Of a stretch of DNA of 64,000 nucleotides, positions 24,572 to 35,348 are shown piece by piece. This DNA comes from Flammulina velutipes. Taxonomy: Eukaryota > Basidiomycota > Agaricomycetes > Agaricales > Physalacriaceae. Every line of letters begins with the position of its first letter. Within the stretch, counting starts at the first letter, position 1. The stretch spans positions 2,356,001 to 2,420,000 of the forward strand of contig CM022371.1 in NCBI GenBank assembly GCA_011800155.1. Direction: 5' to 3'. The translations under genes were made by a program, and so were the position numbers. The notes under the pieces were generated by a model, which was not told the origin of the DNA, searched no databases, and saw only the letters and a program-made list of their open reading frames with translations.

Positions 24572-24592
24572 TCATCCTCGGCCTTCCCGCCT
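24505..24592 (-). repeat. Inverted repeat copy B (88 bp), overlapping the end of PI31
   Basis: Minus-strand partner of the 23338-23425 copy. It spans the last six codons and stop of the PI31 reading frame plus about 67 bp beyond. The two copies face each other across 1,079 bp. Loose similarity may continue inward for another 20-40 bp. Confidence 0.9.
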
Positions 24593-25661
24593 ACGGTATA
24601 CTGGGCCTGGGGGCATGAATTCATCATTGTCGGGATCGATGCCTCGGACTGGCCCTCTGATTCCACCGACACCTCCTCGACCAGGGAAGGGTTGGATACC
24701 ACCAATACCGGGTCCGATGGGATCAAATCTGGCACCAGGAGGCGCACCCATGGGAGGCAAAAAGCCGTCTCCGCCCCAAGGACCGCGGGACACGTCCCCA
24801 TAACCGCCACGCATTCCAAAGATAGGATGGTTGGGTCCTACGTACATGCCATCGTCACTGCCTCCAGGAAAGACCGAAGGTGGATTGAAGGGGTTCCCAG
24901 AGATGGGATCCAAGTCTCTACGGCCAATTTCGAGCGGATTACGCGGGAGACGTTGGGATGGCACTCGTAGAGGGAATTCATCTTCATCAGGATTATACCG
25001 GGGAATTCGAGGCTGTGCAGCAGGAGGCTGATTCGGAAAGCTAGGCTGAGGTGCTTGACTGTTTGACGTAGCGGGAACGTCCTCTGTCTCGGTGTAGCCT
25101 TCCTTGCGCAGTGCAGGGATGAGGGGCTGGACAATCTTCAGACTGAATTGTGATACTAGATCTGTGATGCGGTTCGAAGAGATGAAGCCATGGACAAGGG
25201 CTGGCGCCTCAGTCGCACTGCCGTCATACGGGTAGAATGAGGGCGACGTGAAGTCGGGGGCAGAGATGTCCAAAGAAAATGTTTTATTGCTCTGAGTATC
25301 GTTTAGTGCTAGACCCGCCATGAAGAGATGGGATTACCTCGACTGCGATCGCGTTGAAGACCATTCGATCACCTAGCTTTATGGCTTTCACAACAAACTG
25401 AAGACTGCTCTGGTCATGTTTATATCGAAAGGTGAAATTTCCAGGTCCATGCTGGGCCCAGTTGTCTGGTAAAACATTGTTTGGATACGAATGAGAGGTC
25501 GAGTCATCGTCTACTCCGACGAGACGAAAGTCCAAGGCAGACAAGACAGTATGTAAAAGAGCGGCTAAGGCTGCTTGGGGAGATGACAAGGTTCGTGAAG
25601 ATGGTAGTAACGTAGGCAAAAGGCTAGTGAGCGCTGCAGGATCCAAGATATTCTTCGACAT
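24572..25661 (-). CDS. Proteasome regulator PI31 family protein (PSMF1-like)
   Basis: Homologue of PI31, a proline-rich protein that binds the 20S proteasome and, in other eukaryotes, regulates or transports it. The N-terminal globular PI31 domain includes LSALDFRLVG, LPDNWAQHGPGNFTFRYKH and FVVKAIKLGDRMVFNAIAVE. An intron at 25292-25337 joins VE to SNKTFSLD. The C-terminal half is Pro/Gly-rich with the family's IGRRDLDPISGNPF and PPGARFDPIGPG motifs, which correspond to the RDDLDP and GARFDP signatures. The product is 347 residues. The C-terminus reads FMPPGPVYRRREGRG, unlike the acidic aromatic tail usual in the family. The adjacent +1 frame would end GGKAEDDF, and the terminal codons lie inside an inverted repeat, so the end may be altered. 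The start ATG is 74 bp from PRP5's, divergent. Confidence 0.88.
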
Positions 25662-25735
25662 GATGGCAAGTGCGTAAGGTTGTCGCTTGTGAAACTAACA
25701 GGACCAAACAAACGCCTTGTTACTTCCTTACCACT

Positions 25736-28700
25736 ATGGCCAGACGAGACAGGTCGCGCTCCCCAGATACGTCCAATAAGCGGGTAAGGTCTCACCGTTC
25801 ACCTCGGTCTCCGTCGCCGACCAGGCGTCAAAGAGCCAGTAACAGATACGACGATGTTAAAGATGTCAAAAGTTCAGGCGACAGCAACGTCTGGGATATC
25901 AAAGACAGAGATAGAGCCCGCGACAGAGACAGAGAACGCCAACGCGAGGAGCGACACCGCGAGGAACGCCGCAAGGAGCAGATAAGAGAGGAAAGGGAAC
26001 GTCGGGAAAGAGCTCGCGAAGACCGTGAACGAGAGCGGAGACGTTCTCGTTCCAGAGAGCGCACCGCTGCTGCGACGCCGGGGCAGCCTGCTTCTGCTAC
26101 TGGGACGCCACCAGTCGAAGACGACAAGGTCAAAGCTAGGCGCGACAAGCTCGAAGCATGGCGCAAAGCTCGGGATGCGTCTAAAGCCTTGGACGAGGCA
26201 AAGGCAAAAGCCATGGCTCTCGCTGGCAAAGTCGCCCCACCCACTGCTACTGGTACGTGCATCCAACTACTTGTTATATTCAAGATTTCACATCACTTGA
26301 TCATTTTCTCCAGCGTCCTCGTCCGATTCTGCAGCAAAACCTCTCAATCGCTCTGCCCTAAACGGCATCGGCTTGAAGGGCCTACCAGTCAAAATGGAAC
26401 TTGCAAAACAACCCAAGACGGCCGCAGTCATGGATGACTCTGTCGAGACGAAGCGCAAACTCGAAAAGCTAGGCGATATGCCGGCCATCGACATGACTAT
26501 GGCGGACACCGAGTCAAGTATCGGCAACTTGGAAGCCGACGATGACGACGACGAAGCGAATCGTATAGATGAAGCACTCAAGGAAAAGGCGGCTGCCGAC
26601 GCCATGGTTGTCGACGACGATGAAGAAGATCCTCTAGACGCATTCATGAGCGAGGTCAAGGCGGAAGTGAAAAAGGTCAATTTGGAGGATATACAGAAGA
26701 TGACCGGCGGAGCAGCACCGGGCAAGTCAAGGATACGGCTTGACGAGAGGATGGCAGATGAAGAAGTCGACGAGAACGGAGATGCGCCTCTTGACGAAAT
26801 CGACACCACAGAACTCAATCCGGAAGACATCCTGGCTCTCGCCGCCCGCAAAGCGAAGAAGAAGGAAATCGCGACCGTCGACCACTCTAAAGTCAAGTAC
26901 GAGTCATTCCGGAAAGAATTCTATGTACCACCTCCCGACATTGCTGCGATGACAGACGAGGAGGCCGATCTATTACGACTAGAATTGGATAGTATCAAGA
27001 TAAGAGGTATCGACTGTCCGAGACCAGTCGTGAAATGGAGTCATTACGGTCTTCCAGCTGCCTGGTATGTCGCCTAATGTCGTTTATGTGGGCTTTCTGA
27101 CCGTTCATATTATAGCCTCGACGTTATCAAGAAGCTCAATTATACCGCTCCTACCTCCATCCAAGCGCAGGCCATACCTGCCATTATGTCTGGACGAGAC
27201 GTCATTGGCGTAGCCAAGACAGGATCTGGCAAGACTGTGGCTTTCCTCCTTCCCCTCTTTCGACATATCAAAGATCAGCGCCCTCTAGAACAGATGGAAG
27301 GACCCGTTGCTATTGTAATGACGCCCACCCGTGAACTTGCAGTACAAATACACCGCGAATGCCGTCCATTTTTGAAAGTCATGAACTTGAGGGTGCGTGG
27401 TTCATTGATTTACTTTGTTACCGCTAATGAGTCGCAGGCTGTTTGTGCTTACGGTGGTTCGCCTATCAAGGACCAGATAGCCGAGCTGAAGAAGGGCGCA
27501 GAGATCATTGTATGCACTCCAGGACGGATGATCGACCTACTCACCGCCAACTCTGGACGCGTCACAAACTTGAAGCGAGTCACGTACGTTGTCTTGGACG
27601 AGGCAGACCGTATGTTTGACATGGGTTTCGAACCCCAGGTTATGAAGATCATCAACAACGTTCGCCCCGACAGACAAACTGTACTCTTTTCAGCCACTTT
27701 TCCCAAACAAATGGACTCGTTGGCCCGGAAACTCTTGAAGAAACCTCTGGAGATCACCGTTGGTGGACGCTCTGTCGTCGCTGCAGAGATTGAACAGGTG
27801 GTTGAAGTACGGGCAGAGGACACCAAGTTCATGCGTCTCCTGGACATTCTAGGTCAGATGTATAACGAGGATCCAGAATGTCGAACTTTAGTCTTCGTGG
27901 ATAGACAAGAGGCTGCCGACAACCTCCTTCGTGAGCTCATCCGCAAGGGTTATCTATGCATGTCACTCCATGGAGGAAAGGATCAGGTTGACCGTGACTC
28001 AACGATCGCTGACTTCAAGTCTGGTGTTGTGCCCATCGTTATCGCGACATCGGTGGCTGCCCGAGGACTGGACGTCAAACAGCTGAAGTTAGTCATCAAC
28101 TACGATGCGCCAAATCACATGGAGGACTACGTCCATCGCGCTGGAAGAACAGGTCGAGCAGGAAACAAGGGCACTTGCGTGACATTTGTTACCCCAGATC
28201 AAGACAGGTACTCGGTGGATATCTATAGGGCATTGAAAGCTAGCAATGCCGCCGTTCCGCCGGACTTGGAACAACTTGCCAATAGTGAGTGTTCATTCTA
28301 TAATAAGCATCCTCTTATTGACAATGTGGTACAGGCTTCCTTGAAAAGCTCAAGAGTGGGAAAGCCCATGCTGTGAGCTCTGGCTTTGGTGGAAAGGGAC
28401 TAGAGCGTCTTGACAAGGACCGTGATGCGAAGGAGAAGGCTGAGCGCAAAGCGTACGGCGAGCCAGGGGAGGAGGAGAAGACGAATGCTTCTGAGGAGGC
28501 GACGGCAAAGGCGACAGCAAGCAGTGGCGACGATATGACCTTCGGTTCATTCAAGGTTGAGATTAGGCGTGGACCAGCCCCCGATTCCTCGAAGGGTATC
28601 TTCGGATCTGGACCTGGTGCTGCTGCTGCGCGTCGCGCGGCTCACGCCAAAGAAGAGGAGCGCCTCACTGCACAAATGAAGACGGCACAGGAGGCTGCGG

Positions 28701-29280
28701 AACGTGCTGGAAAAGACACACCTGCTGGCAAGCAAGCGCTTAGCGTTGTCGCCAAGATCAATGCCCAAATTCGCGCTTCACGCCTGGTGCTTGATTCGCA
28801 GATACAGCACGAAGAAAGCGGCGCGGCGAAGAAGCTCCCGGTGGCAGGCGCAGACTCTTCGGACTTCCATGCTATCATTCCTATCAACGACTATCCTCAG
28901 AAGGCCAGATGGCGTGTTACCAACAAGGAAACTATGGTTCAGCTCATCGACATGACTGGGGCTTCGGTGACCAACAAAGGTATTTCTTCCTTTGAACGCG
29001 TGGTAGGACTTTGCTAATTGAACTTGTCTAGGTATCTATTACGAGGCAGGCAAAGAGGCGCCGCCCGATGGGCCTCCCAAGCTTCATCTCCTTGTTGAAT
29101 CAAACGAAGAATACAGGGTACGTCTTGTTTGTCTATCTTCTTAACAGAGACTTACTATTTCGACAGGTCGAGCAAGCGGTTAGAGAGATCAAGAGGTTAC
29201 TCATCGAGGCCTCTGCAGCTGCTTTGCAAGCCGAAATGAGGAATCCAACTGCGCCATCTGGCCGCTATAGTGTTCTTTAA
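25736..29280 (+). CDS. PRP5: DEAD-box pre-mRNA splicing helicase Prp5 (DDX46-like)
   Basis: ATP-dependent RNA helicase needed for stable U2 snRNP binding at the branch site. The N-terminal 150 residues are an RS/RE-rich region (many RDRDRER repeats). It is followed by an acidic linker, the Prp5-specific [15 protein letters not shown] segment near 26890-26940, the Q motif ([11 protein letters not shown]), Walker A KTGSGKT near 27215, PTRELA, TPGRM, DEAD at about 27597, SAT near 27690, ARGLD near 28060 and [10 protein letters not shown] near 28135. The C-terminal extension, with an Ala/Glu-rich helix and a KH-like segment ending SGRYSVL, matches PRP5/DDX46. About six short introns; stop TAA 29278. 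ATG 25736 is chosen because upstream in-frame codons lie in the 5' leader shared with PI31. Confidence 0.95.
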
Positions 29281-29433
29281 ATCTGCTTGAACGGGGTCGA
29301 GGTTAATTTACTGATAATACATAACATGTCGTTCGTCTCACGGATCGACAACGAATATGTACCACTATATAATACATGCTTTTGGAAGTATAATCAGGTG
29401 GCGACGAGCCAGGTGCATTGCATTACTCGTACA

Positions 29434-31361
29434 TCAACGCAAACCAAATCCTCTGGGTCGAGAGGCATTCAGCGTCGATCCATGACCAGTTTCCTTAACC
29501 TTCCTCTCAACCTCCGTGACCTTACTTTCAACCTCCCTCACAGCACCATCAATCCATTGCAGGCTTTCCAAATGGCTGCTCAATATGCCAGAGATTTGTG
29601 CCATAGGATCTTGCCCCGACGAGTTTTCTGAAGGAAGGGTTAACGAGTTCACAGATTCAATCATCTGCGTCAAAGATCCGGACAGGTCATCGAGGTGGAC
29701 TTGGAGGTCCGTCGCGAGCATGTAACTATTGAGGAAAGGTCAGACCAGATCACTGAGAGGAAGGAAATCATACTTTTTGTCACGTTCCATGTCTGCTGGT
29801 CCTTTGTCGGTGACGCGAACACTGCCCGACCCCCCTGCGAGCTCTTGAGCAACCTTTTCGTAGTTATCAAGTGTAGCGATCAGGTCGCGTTGTTGCTGCT
29901 CTATGCTATCGAGGGCTTGATTGACTTCGTTCTGCTCCCTCTCCGCTGCGACGACGTGGCTAAGAATAGCGGACAACTACCACTCGTGAGTCTGAGTGGC
30001 TCTCGATAGAAAAACCGTACCCACATTATTGCCATTTTCAATAAGAGCACGATCCCACACTGCCACCTCTCCAGCAAACTTGTTAAAATCGCGGACATGA
30101 GTCTCTAGATCAGAAGACCATTTGTTCACAATCTCCTCGACGCTTTTGCCTCGCAACATAGAGGGAGGTTGGACGGCTACTGTGGTAGGTGCTAAGGCTG
30201 TTGCTTTGTTCAAGAAATGCTTGAGGATATTCGAGATGACTCACATGACGTTGTTGCTTCCGCCGGTTTGGCACCGAGACTGAAAGCTGAAGCATCTGTG
30301 CGTGGTGAGAATGCTTTGCTGGGAGAAAGCAACAACGACCTACTAGCTGTAGCTGCTCCATCCTTTTTTTCTTCCGGTTTACTGGCAGGAGCACCAAAAA
30401 GGCTCGTTGCTGACACAATATTAGAATATACAACAATCCACAGGCGATGTAGAGCGTACTTGGAGCTGGGGCAGCCGCGCCATCTTTCTTCTCAGCAGGC
30501 TTCGGCGCACCAAACAACGATGTAGTGGGGGCAGCGGGAGCAGCTGTTGTAGTTCCGGAGGACGTGCTAGCAGGCGCAGCACCAAACAGACTTCCTGGTT
30601 TCAAGAAACTATTTGCGGCTGATGCTGGTGCTGGTGCTGGTGTTGTCGAGGATGATGTTGACGCAGTGGTGGTAGCCGCGGGTTTGGCTCCGAATAAGCT
30701 ACCGCCGCCAAAAAGACTCGGTTTTGGGGCAGATGCATCAGCAGAAGCGGCTGGCGTTGGCGCCGAAGTCTCAGCTGGCTTTGAGAATAGATTGGAACCA
30801 CCAAAGAGATTGCTTTTTGGAGGCTCTGCTGAGGTAGTTGGGGCAGCGGGTGCACTTCCAAAGAGAGAAGTCGGGGGCGCTGTCGCAGAACCCCCGGGAG
30901 GTTTGGATAGTCCAAAGAGACTAGGCGTGGCGCCAGATGTAGATGCAGGTGGTTGACTAAAGACTGGAACAAGTCAATGATGAGATATAGGTACAGAAAA
31001 TAGCGCATAACGCACATCCTGCCGATGAAGTAGCCGGTGCAGCAGCCGATGGTTCAGCAGGTTTAGGCGCGCCGAACGCGCTTTGTGGCGCACTTGAGCC
31101 AAAGAGGCTCCCACCTGTCGCTGCTCCGCCTCCAGTAGGTGCACCAAATAAGCTGCCTCCTCCTCCGGGCTTCGGGGCTGCATAAGAAGTCAAGCCCAAG
31201 TGATATATGAAGGCCTAAGATCGAACATACCGCCAAAAGTTGAACCAGAGCCAAAGATGTTCGAGCTAGTGCCAGCCCCGGGTGTCGTTCCCGGCGCGTT
31301 GGTGTTCGTGGTGGCATTGTTGTTGCCAAAGAGGCCTCCGGGCTGTCCAAACACGCTCATC
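29434..31361 (-). CDS. NSP1: FG-nucleoporin Nsp1 (Nup62-like)
   Basis: Component of the central transport channel of the nuclear pore. The N-terminus MSVFGQPGGLFGNNN begins a long FG-repeat region with many SLFG or LFGA units separated by Ala/Pro/Thr/Ser spacers (about 31350-30250), which binds karyopherins. The C-terminal third is a coiled-coil NSP1-C domain (SVEEIVNKWSSDLETHVRDF near 30140, then helices rich in Glu/Gln/Asp), the part that assembles with Nup57 and Nup49 in yeast. It ends RPRGFGLR. About five introns; the product is roughly 550 residues. The 3' end is 153 bp from PRP5's stop, convergent. Confidence 0.92.
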
Positions 31362-31720
31362 GAAATTTGAGATGGTTGTTCGTGACGGTGAAAGGCGTGT
31401 TTATGTTCTGATGGGGGCCAAACAAGGCATCCGTAAAGAAACTTTTAAACTTGGCTCTATCTAACTCCTTAAACAGCAATTACCAGCAACAAGCTTTCGT
31501 GTGCTCTCAGCTACTAGTTGTAGCGTGGTATGCACAGGACGATGCCTGGGAATAGCACATTCAACGGCGATGGTGCCGGCGGCATTCACTCGGACCCTTA
31601 TCAGCAAGATAACGAGCTAATTATGTTTGTTGTCAGCATCATCCAAGTTCAATTCATAAGCAACATAACACGCAGTTGAACAGCCCTGTGCTCTCCTTCA
31701 CCTCCTTCTTCCTTATCATC
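31362..31720. promoter_or_regulatory. Divergent promoter region of NSP1 and the ARO8-type gene
   Basis: 359 bp between the two start codons. No ORF or distinctive motif was recognised; an in-frame ATG at 31676 could extend the aminotransferase by 15 residues. Confidence 0.4.
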
Positions 31721-33925
31721 ATGTACTCTGAGAAACGCGTAGACGCCATTGACCTCGCCCACCACCTCTCAGATGTTTCAAAGGCCAGGAATGTCTCCCC
31801 ACTCAAGGGCCTTCAGAAGTACATGAAACCGGGATTGATAAGCATGGCGGGAGGTACGATTGCGTTCTAGATTAGCATTGTCGATATTGATTTGCCCAAG
31901 GTACTCCTGCGCCCGAATACTTCCCCTTCGCCAAAATTTCAGGCGACGTTCTGGTTCCAAACACGTATCCCTTATCCTCGAGTTCCTCCTCCGTGTCTTG
32001 GTTCTGGAGGCTTTTCGGCGCTGGCAAGAAAGAGAAGACTGAAGTTGTCAGTATCTCAAAGTATCCCGCTGCTCCTGGTGACTTGAATCTTGCATCACTT
32101 TTGCAATACAGTACGCGCCACGTCATTATTCCTGATCCATGTCTGACTCCCGCTTCTAGGCCCTGCCACTGGCGACTACCACCTTGCCAATATAATGCAA
32201 GAATTCACGACCAAAGTTTATAAACCAGCTTACACCAATTACACTACGCTCGTCTCTGCCGGCAACACTGATGGCTGGGGAAGAGTTGCTCTTACCCTGT
32301 TGAACCCCGGTGACGGATTCTTGGTGTCTGAATGGACTTATCCCAGTGCTCTGGCTGTACGTGATTCAACTCCTCAAGACCTTGGGTTCAAGCTATTCTT
32401 TAGGGCATAAAACCTTACGGTATCAAACCCGTTCCAGTTGCAATGGATGGAGAAGGAATGCGCGCGGACTCTCTGAGAGAAGTACTATCCGGCTGGGACG
32501 AGTCTGTTCGAGGGATGAAGAGGTCACTTTATTCGAACTTCTGTTCATGCTTCCAGCTAACGTATCTTTCTTAGGCCTCATGTTATGTACATTATACCTG
32601 TTGGTCAGAATCCCACTGGTGCTGTAAGGCTCTTATGTCCTGTCTCAATAAATGTACTAAACACCATATAGACCATGCTTGGACAGAGGAAGAAGGATAT
32701 CTACGACGTTTGTGTAGAGTTTGGTAAACCCTTTTTGCTCGCTCCCATCGTTTAGCTCATATTCCTCCAGATGTTATCATTGTCGAAGATGATCCATACT
32801 TCTTCCTTCAAGAAGGAGAATATATTCCCAAGGGTGCACGAGTCCACCAGACGGAGACTTCAGACGAAGATAAATTTATTGCGTCGCTTGCTCCTAGTTT
32901 CCTCAAATATGATTATCAAGGTCGGGTCATTCGCCTTGACACGTTCTCCAAGGTAGATGGATTGCAAGTACAAAGCAACAAACTACTTACTAAATTATTC
33001 GCATTTCAAGACTATTGCGCCTGGGTGTCGGCTTGGATGGTTCACGTGCAACCCACTGTTCGCAGAGCGATTGGAAAGGTCAGGCGAAACTACAACGCAA
33101 TCACCGTGCGGATTCGGCCAGGTATACTTTCTCCGACTGTAACATTTCTTCATCTGATACCGAAAATAGGGAATGGTGGCGGGACTCTTGCTAAACTGGA
33201 AGTATGAAGGCTACATACGATGGCTCCAGGGTACGTGCTTGTATTACTTCTGGCGCCACTTGATTCAACCTACATGCAGCACTGCGCATCCAATATATGC
33301 AGAGAAGGGATTTCTTCATTGACGGCCTCGCGGATGAGTTCCATTTGGAACTCTCTATCGGAACCGCTGGCCACAAACAAGGATTGCCTGTGTACAACGC
33401 CTCATTGAAGCCGGAACGATCTGGTTTCAGCGAAAAATCTGTCGAGCAAGAATCCAAACCTCTGTTCTCATTCGTCCCGCCCTCATCTGGAATGTTTGTT
33501 TGGGTACGCCCTCCCCATCCTATTATATGAAGTGTGACACTCATTTTCTCTATCAAGATGAAACTACACCTCGAGGATTTCATCTCCAAAGACTCGCCTT
33601 CAGCCCAGCTAGGCATCAAGCAGTTGGAAATGAACTTGTGGGTTGCGCTAGCAGAGGCTGGTGTCCTCTTTGGGCCTGGTCAGTGCATCGATCTTCATCG
33701 TAATTATGCCCTAACCTTGCATCCTTAGGCGCCTTTTTCTCCGCGACGGAGATCCCGGATGACACGCACGGTGACGGCCACTTCCGCGTGTCGTTCAGCG
33801 GTGCTTCGGTGAGTCTCAACTCTTTATCTGCGACTTGCAGCTTACATCATTCTCAGGAGGAGGAGTTCAAGAAAGCTACCTCGGTGTTTGCTGCCGTTTT
33901 CAGGAAGTTTATCAAGGCTCTTTAA
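31721..33925 (+). CDS. ARO8: Aromatic / 2-aminoadipate aminotransferase, Aro8 type
   Basis: PLP-dependent class I aminotransferase acting on aromatic amino acids and, in many fungi, 2-aminoadipate in lysine synthesis. The order of blocks is GLQKYMKPGLISMAGG with an LPSPEYFP continuation after the first intron, GDYHLANIMQEFTTKVYKP, VSAGNTDGWGR, IIPVGQNPTGAT near 32585-32625, VIIVEDDPYFFLQ near 32770-32815, and RLDTFSKTIAPGCRLGW near 32935-33045, where the Lys is the expected PLP Schiff base. The C-terminal half includes SGMFVWMKLHLEDF and GVLFGPGAFFSA. About eleven short introns; roughly 540 residues. Stop TAA 33923. The gene lies 290 bp before the 14-3-3 start on the same strand, with no sign of co-transcription. 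Confidence 0.92.
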
Positions 33926-34214
33926 TTTGGTATAAACAACAAGGTGTAGTCTAGATTTGGGAAACATAATATGTACTGCGGTGGCTTCTGAACGTTTTTA
34001 CCCTTTGCCCCGAGTTCACCTTGAGGCTTCGTTGTTGCTCCGTGTTATTGTTGGGCAGGTAAACCCTTGACCGCTTTCACTTAGCGTGTCCTAGGGTTCC
34101 AATTCAGATCTGTTAGACTTCCGTTGCCTCGTTGCACACTTTCAACAGCAATAGACCCCGGGGATGGTTTAAATTGAAGGTGAAGGTTAGCACACGCCTC
34201 ATCCTCCAAACATC

Positions 34215-35265
34215 ATGAGCCCAGTATGTCTGCAATTTCGAGGATACGGAGCTAGTTAACCCTCGTATCTTTAGGCTATTCATCGCAACATTAACGGCCT
34301 ATCTGATAGGTCACAGCTTCTGTTCATCGCCGAGCTTGCGGGCGAAGCAGAACGCTACGAAGGTTGTACATGCATCCTCCACATCTACACTGTCCGTTCC
34401 TCTTACATCGCGCATAGACGTCATTATTCAGCTGAAGAAGATAATCCGTCAATATGGACCAGTACTCACCCTGGATGAACGGAATCTCCTATCGGTAGCC
34501 TACAAGAACATGACCAACAACCTGAGGAATAGCTGGCGTATCGTCGATACTCTGGAGAAGATGCAGGCGTCTCGAGCACCTCGAATGAAACGACAGCTGT
34601 CCTTGATTCGGCTGGAACGGGAGAAGATCGAAGGAGAACTGGCTGATGTTTGCAAGGATATCGTCGACCTGTTGGATAAGAAGCTCATCCAGGGTGCAAA
34701 GCCAGGCGAATCGCGCGTGTTCTATGTGAAGATGTAGGTCTTTTCGTGATGTCGTATTTTCCTGTAAGATTCGACGCTACACAGGAAGGGCGATTACTAT
34801 CGCTACCTTGCTGAGTTCGCCCGCAAGAATGAGCGTAGCCAGTACGCGGACAAGTCGTTGAATGCCTACAAGACTGCCTATCTACACGCGCTCGCCGTGC
34901 TTGAGTCAGGCCACCCTACAAGACTTGGTTTGGCCCTCAATTTCGCCGTGTTTTATCACGGTGCGCGACTATCAGTTGTCCTACTTCCGCTCGGCATGTT
35001 GACGCTTCCCTTTCGTTTAGATGTGCGACAGAGCCCAGAACGAGCATGTCATCTTGCGAAGAGTGCTCTCGACGATGCCGTGGCTTCTTTCAAAAGAGAT
35101 GCATCCGGCGCATGTCTAATGGACTCGACGACTCGCGACTCCCTTATGATTTTACAACTTCTGCGAGACGACCTTCTACTCTGGTCGGCAGAGATGGCTG
35201 ATGGTATGCGTAGGCCCTTTACATTTGACTCTCGCTAATATCGCTCACCATTAGAGAAAGAGTAA
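34215..35265 (+). CDS. Divergent 14-3-3 protein
   Basis: Phosphoserine/threonine-binding dimeric adaptor. The first coding exon has only 9 nt (Met-Ser-Pro, 34215-34223). Introns 34224-34274, 34363-34417 and 34734-34784 follow, and an intron of similar size splits YH|DVRQSPERACHLAK. Family blocks are FIAELAGEAERYED, LLSVAYKN, SWRIV, GDYYRYLAEFA, LNFAVFYH and ILQLLRDDLLLWSAEM. By alignment to the classic signatures the phosphate-binding Lys49, Arg56, Arg127 and Tyr128 are retained. The usual GARR before SWR is replaced by NNLR, and there is extra sequence before the last helix. The protein ends ADEKE without the long acidic tail. It is probably a second, diverged 14-3-3 of this fungus rather than the main isoform. 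Confidence 0.9.
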
Positions 35266-35348
35266 TTAGTCCCTACTGTTGGCGGAGGACAGAGAAGGTG
35301 TTACATGCTCGATTACTACATATACGCTACATTGCTACTTTTTCTATG

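Noticed and set aside
23338..24592. Classic DNA transposon with terminal inverted repeats
   Set aside because: No transposase-like ORF between the repeats and no target-site duplication at the outer borders; kept only as one hypothesis.
24594..24606. An 11-nt intron (GTATACCGTAG) at the end of PI31
   Set aside because: Far below the minimum intron length for a spliceosome; considered only as the remnant of a lost intron.
25828..26283. Long antisense ORF opposite the PRP5 N-terminus, Ser/Arg/Leu-rich
   Set aside because: It is the mirror of the Arg/Glu/Asp-rich coding repeats of PRP5 and has no domain of its own.
30525..30956. Plus-strand Gly/Ala/Val-rich ORF
   Set aside because: Antisense of the NSP1 FG-repeat region; low complexity explains the open frame.
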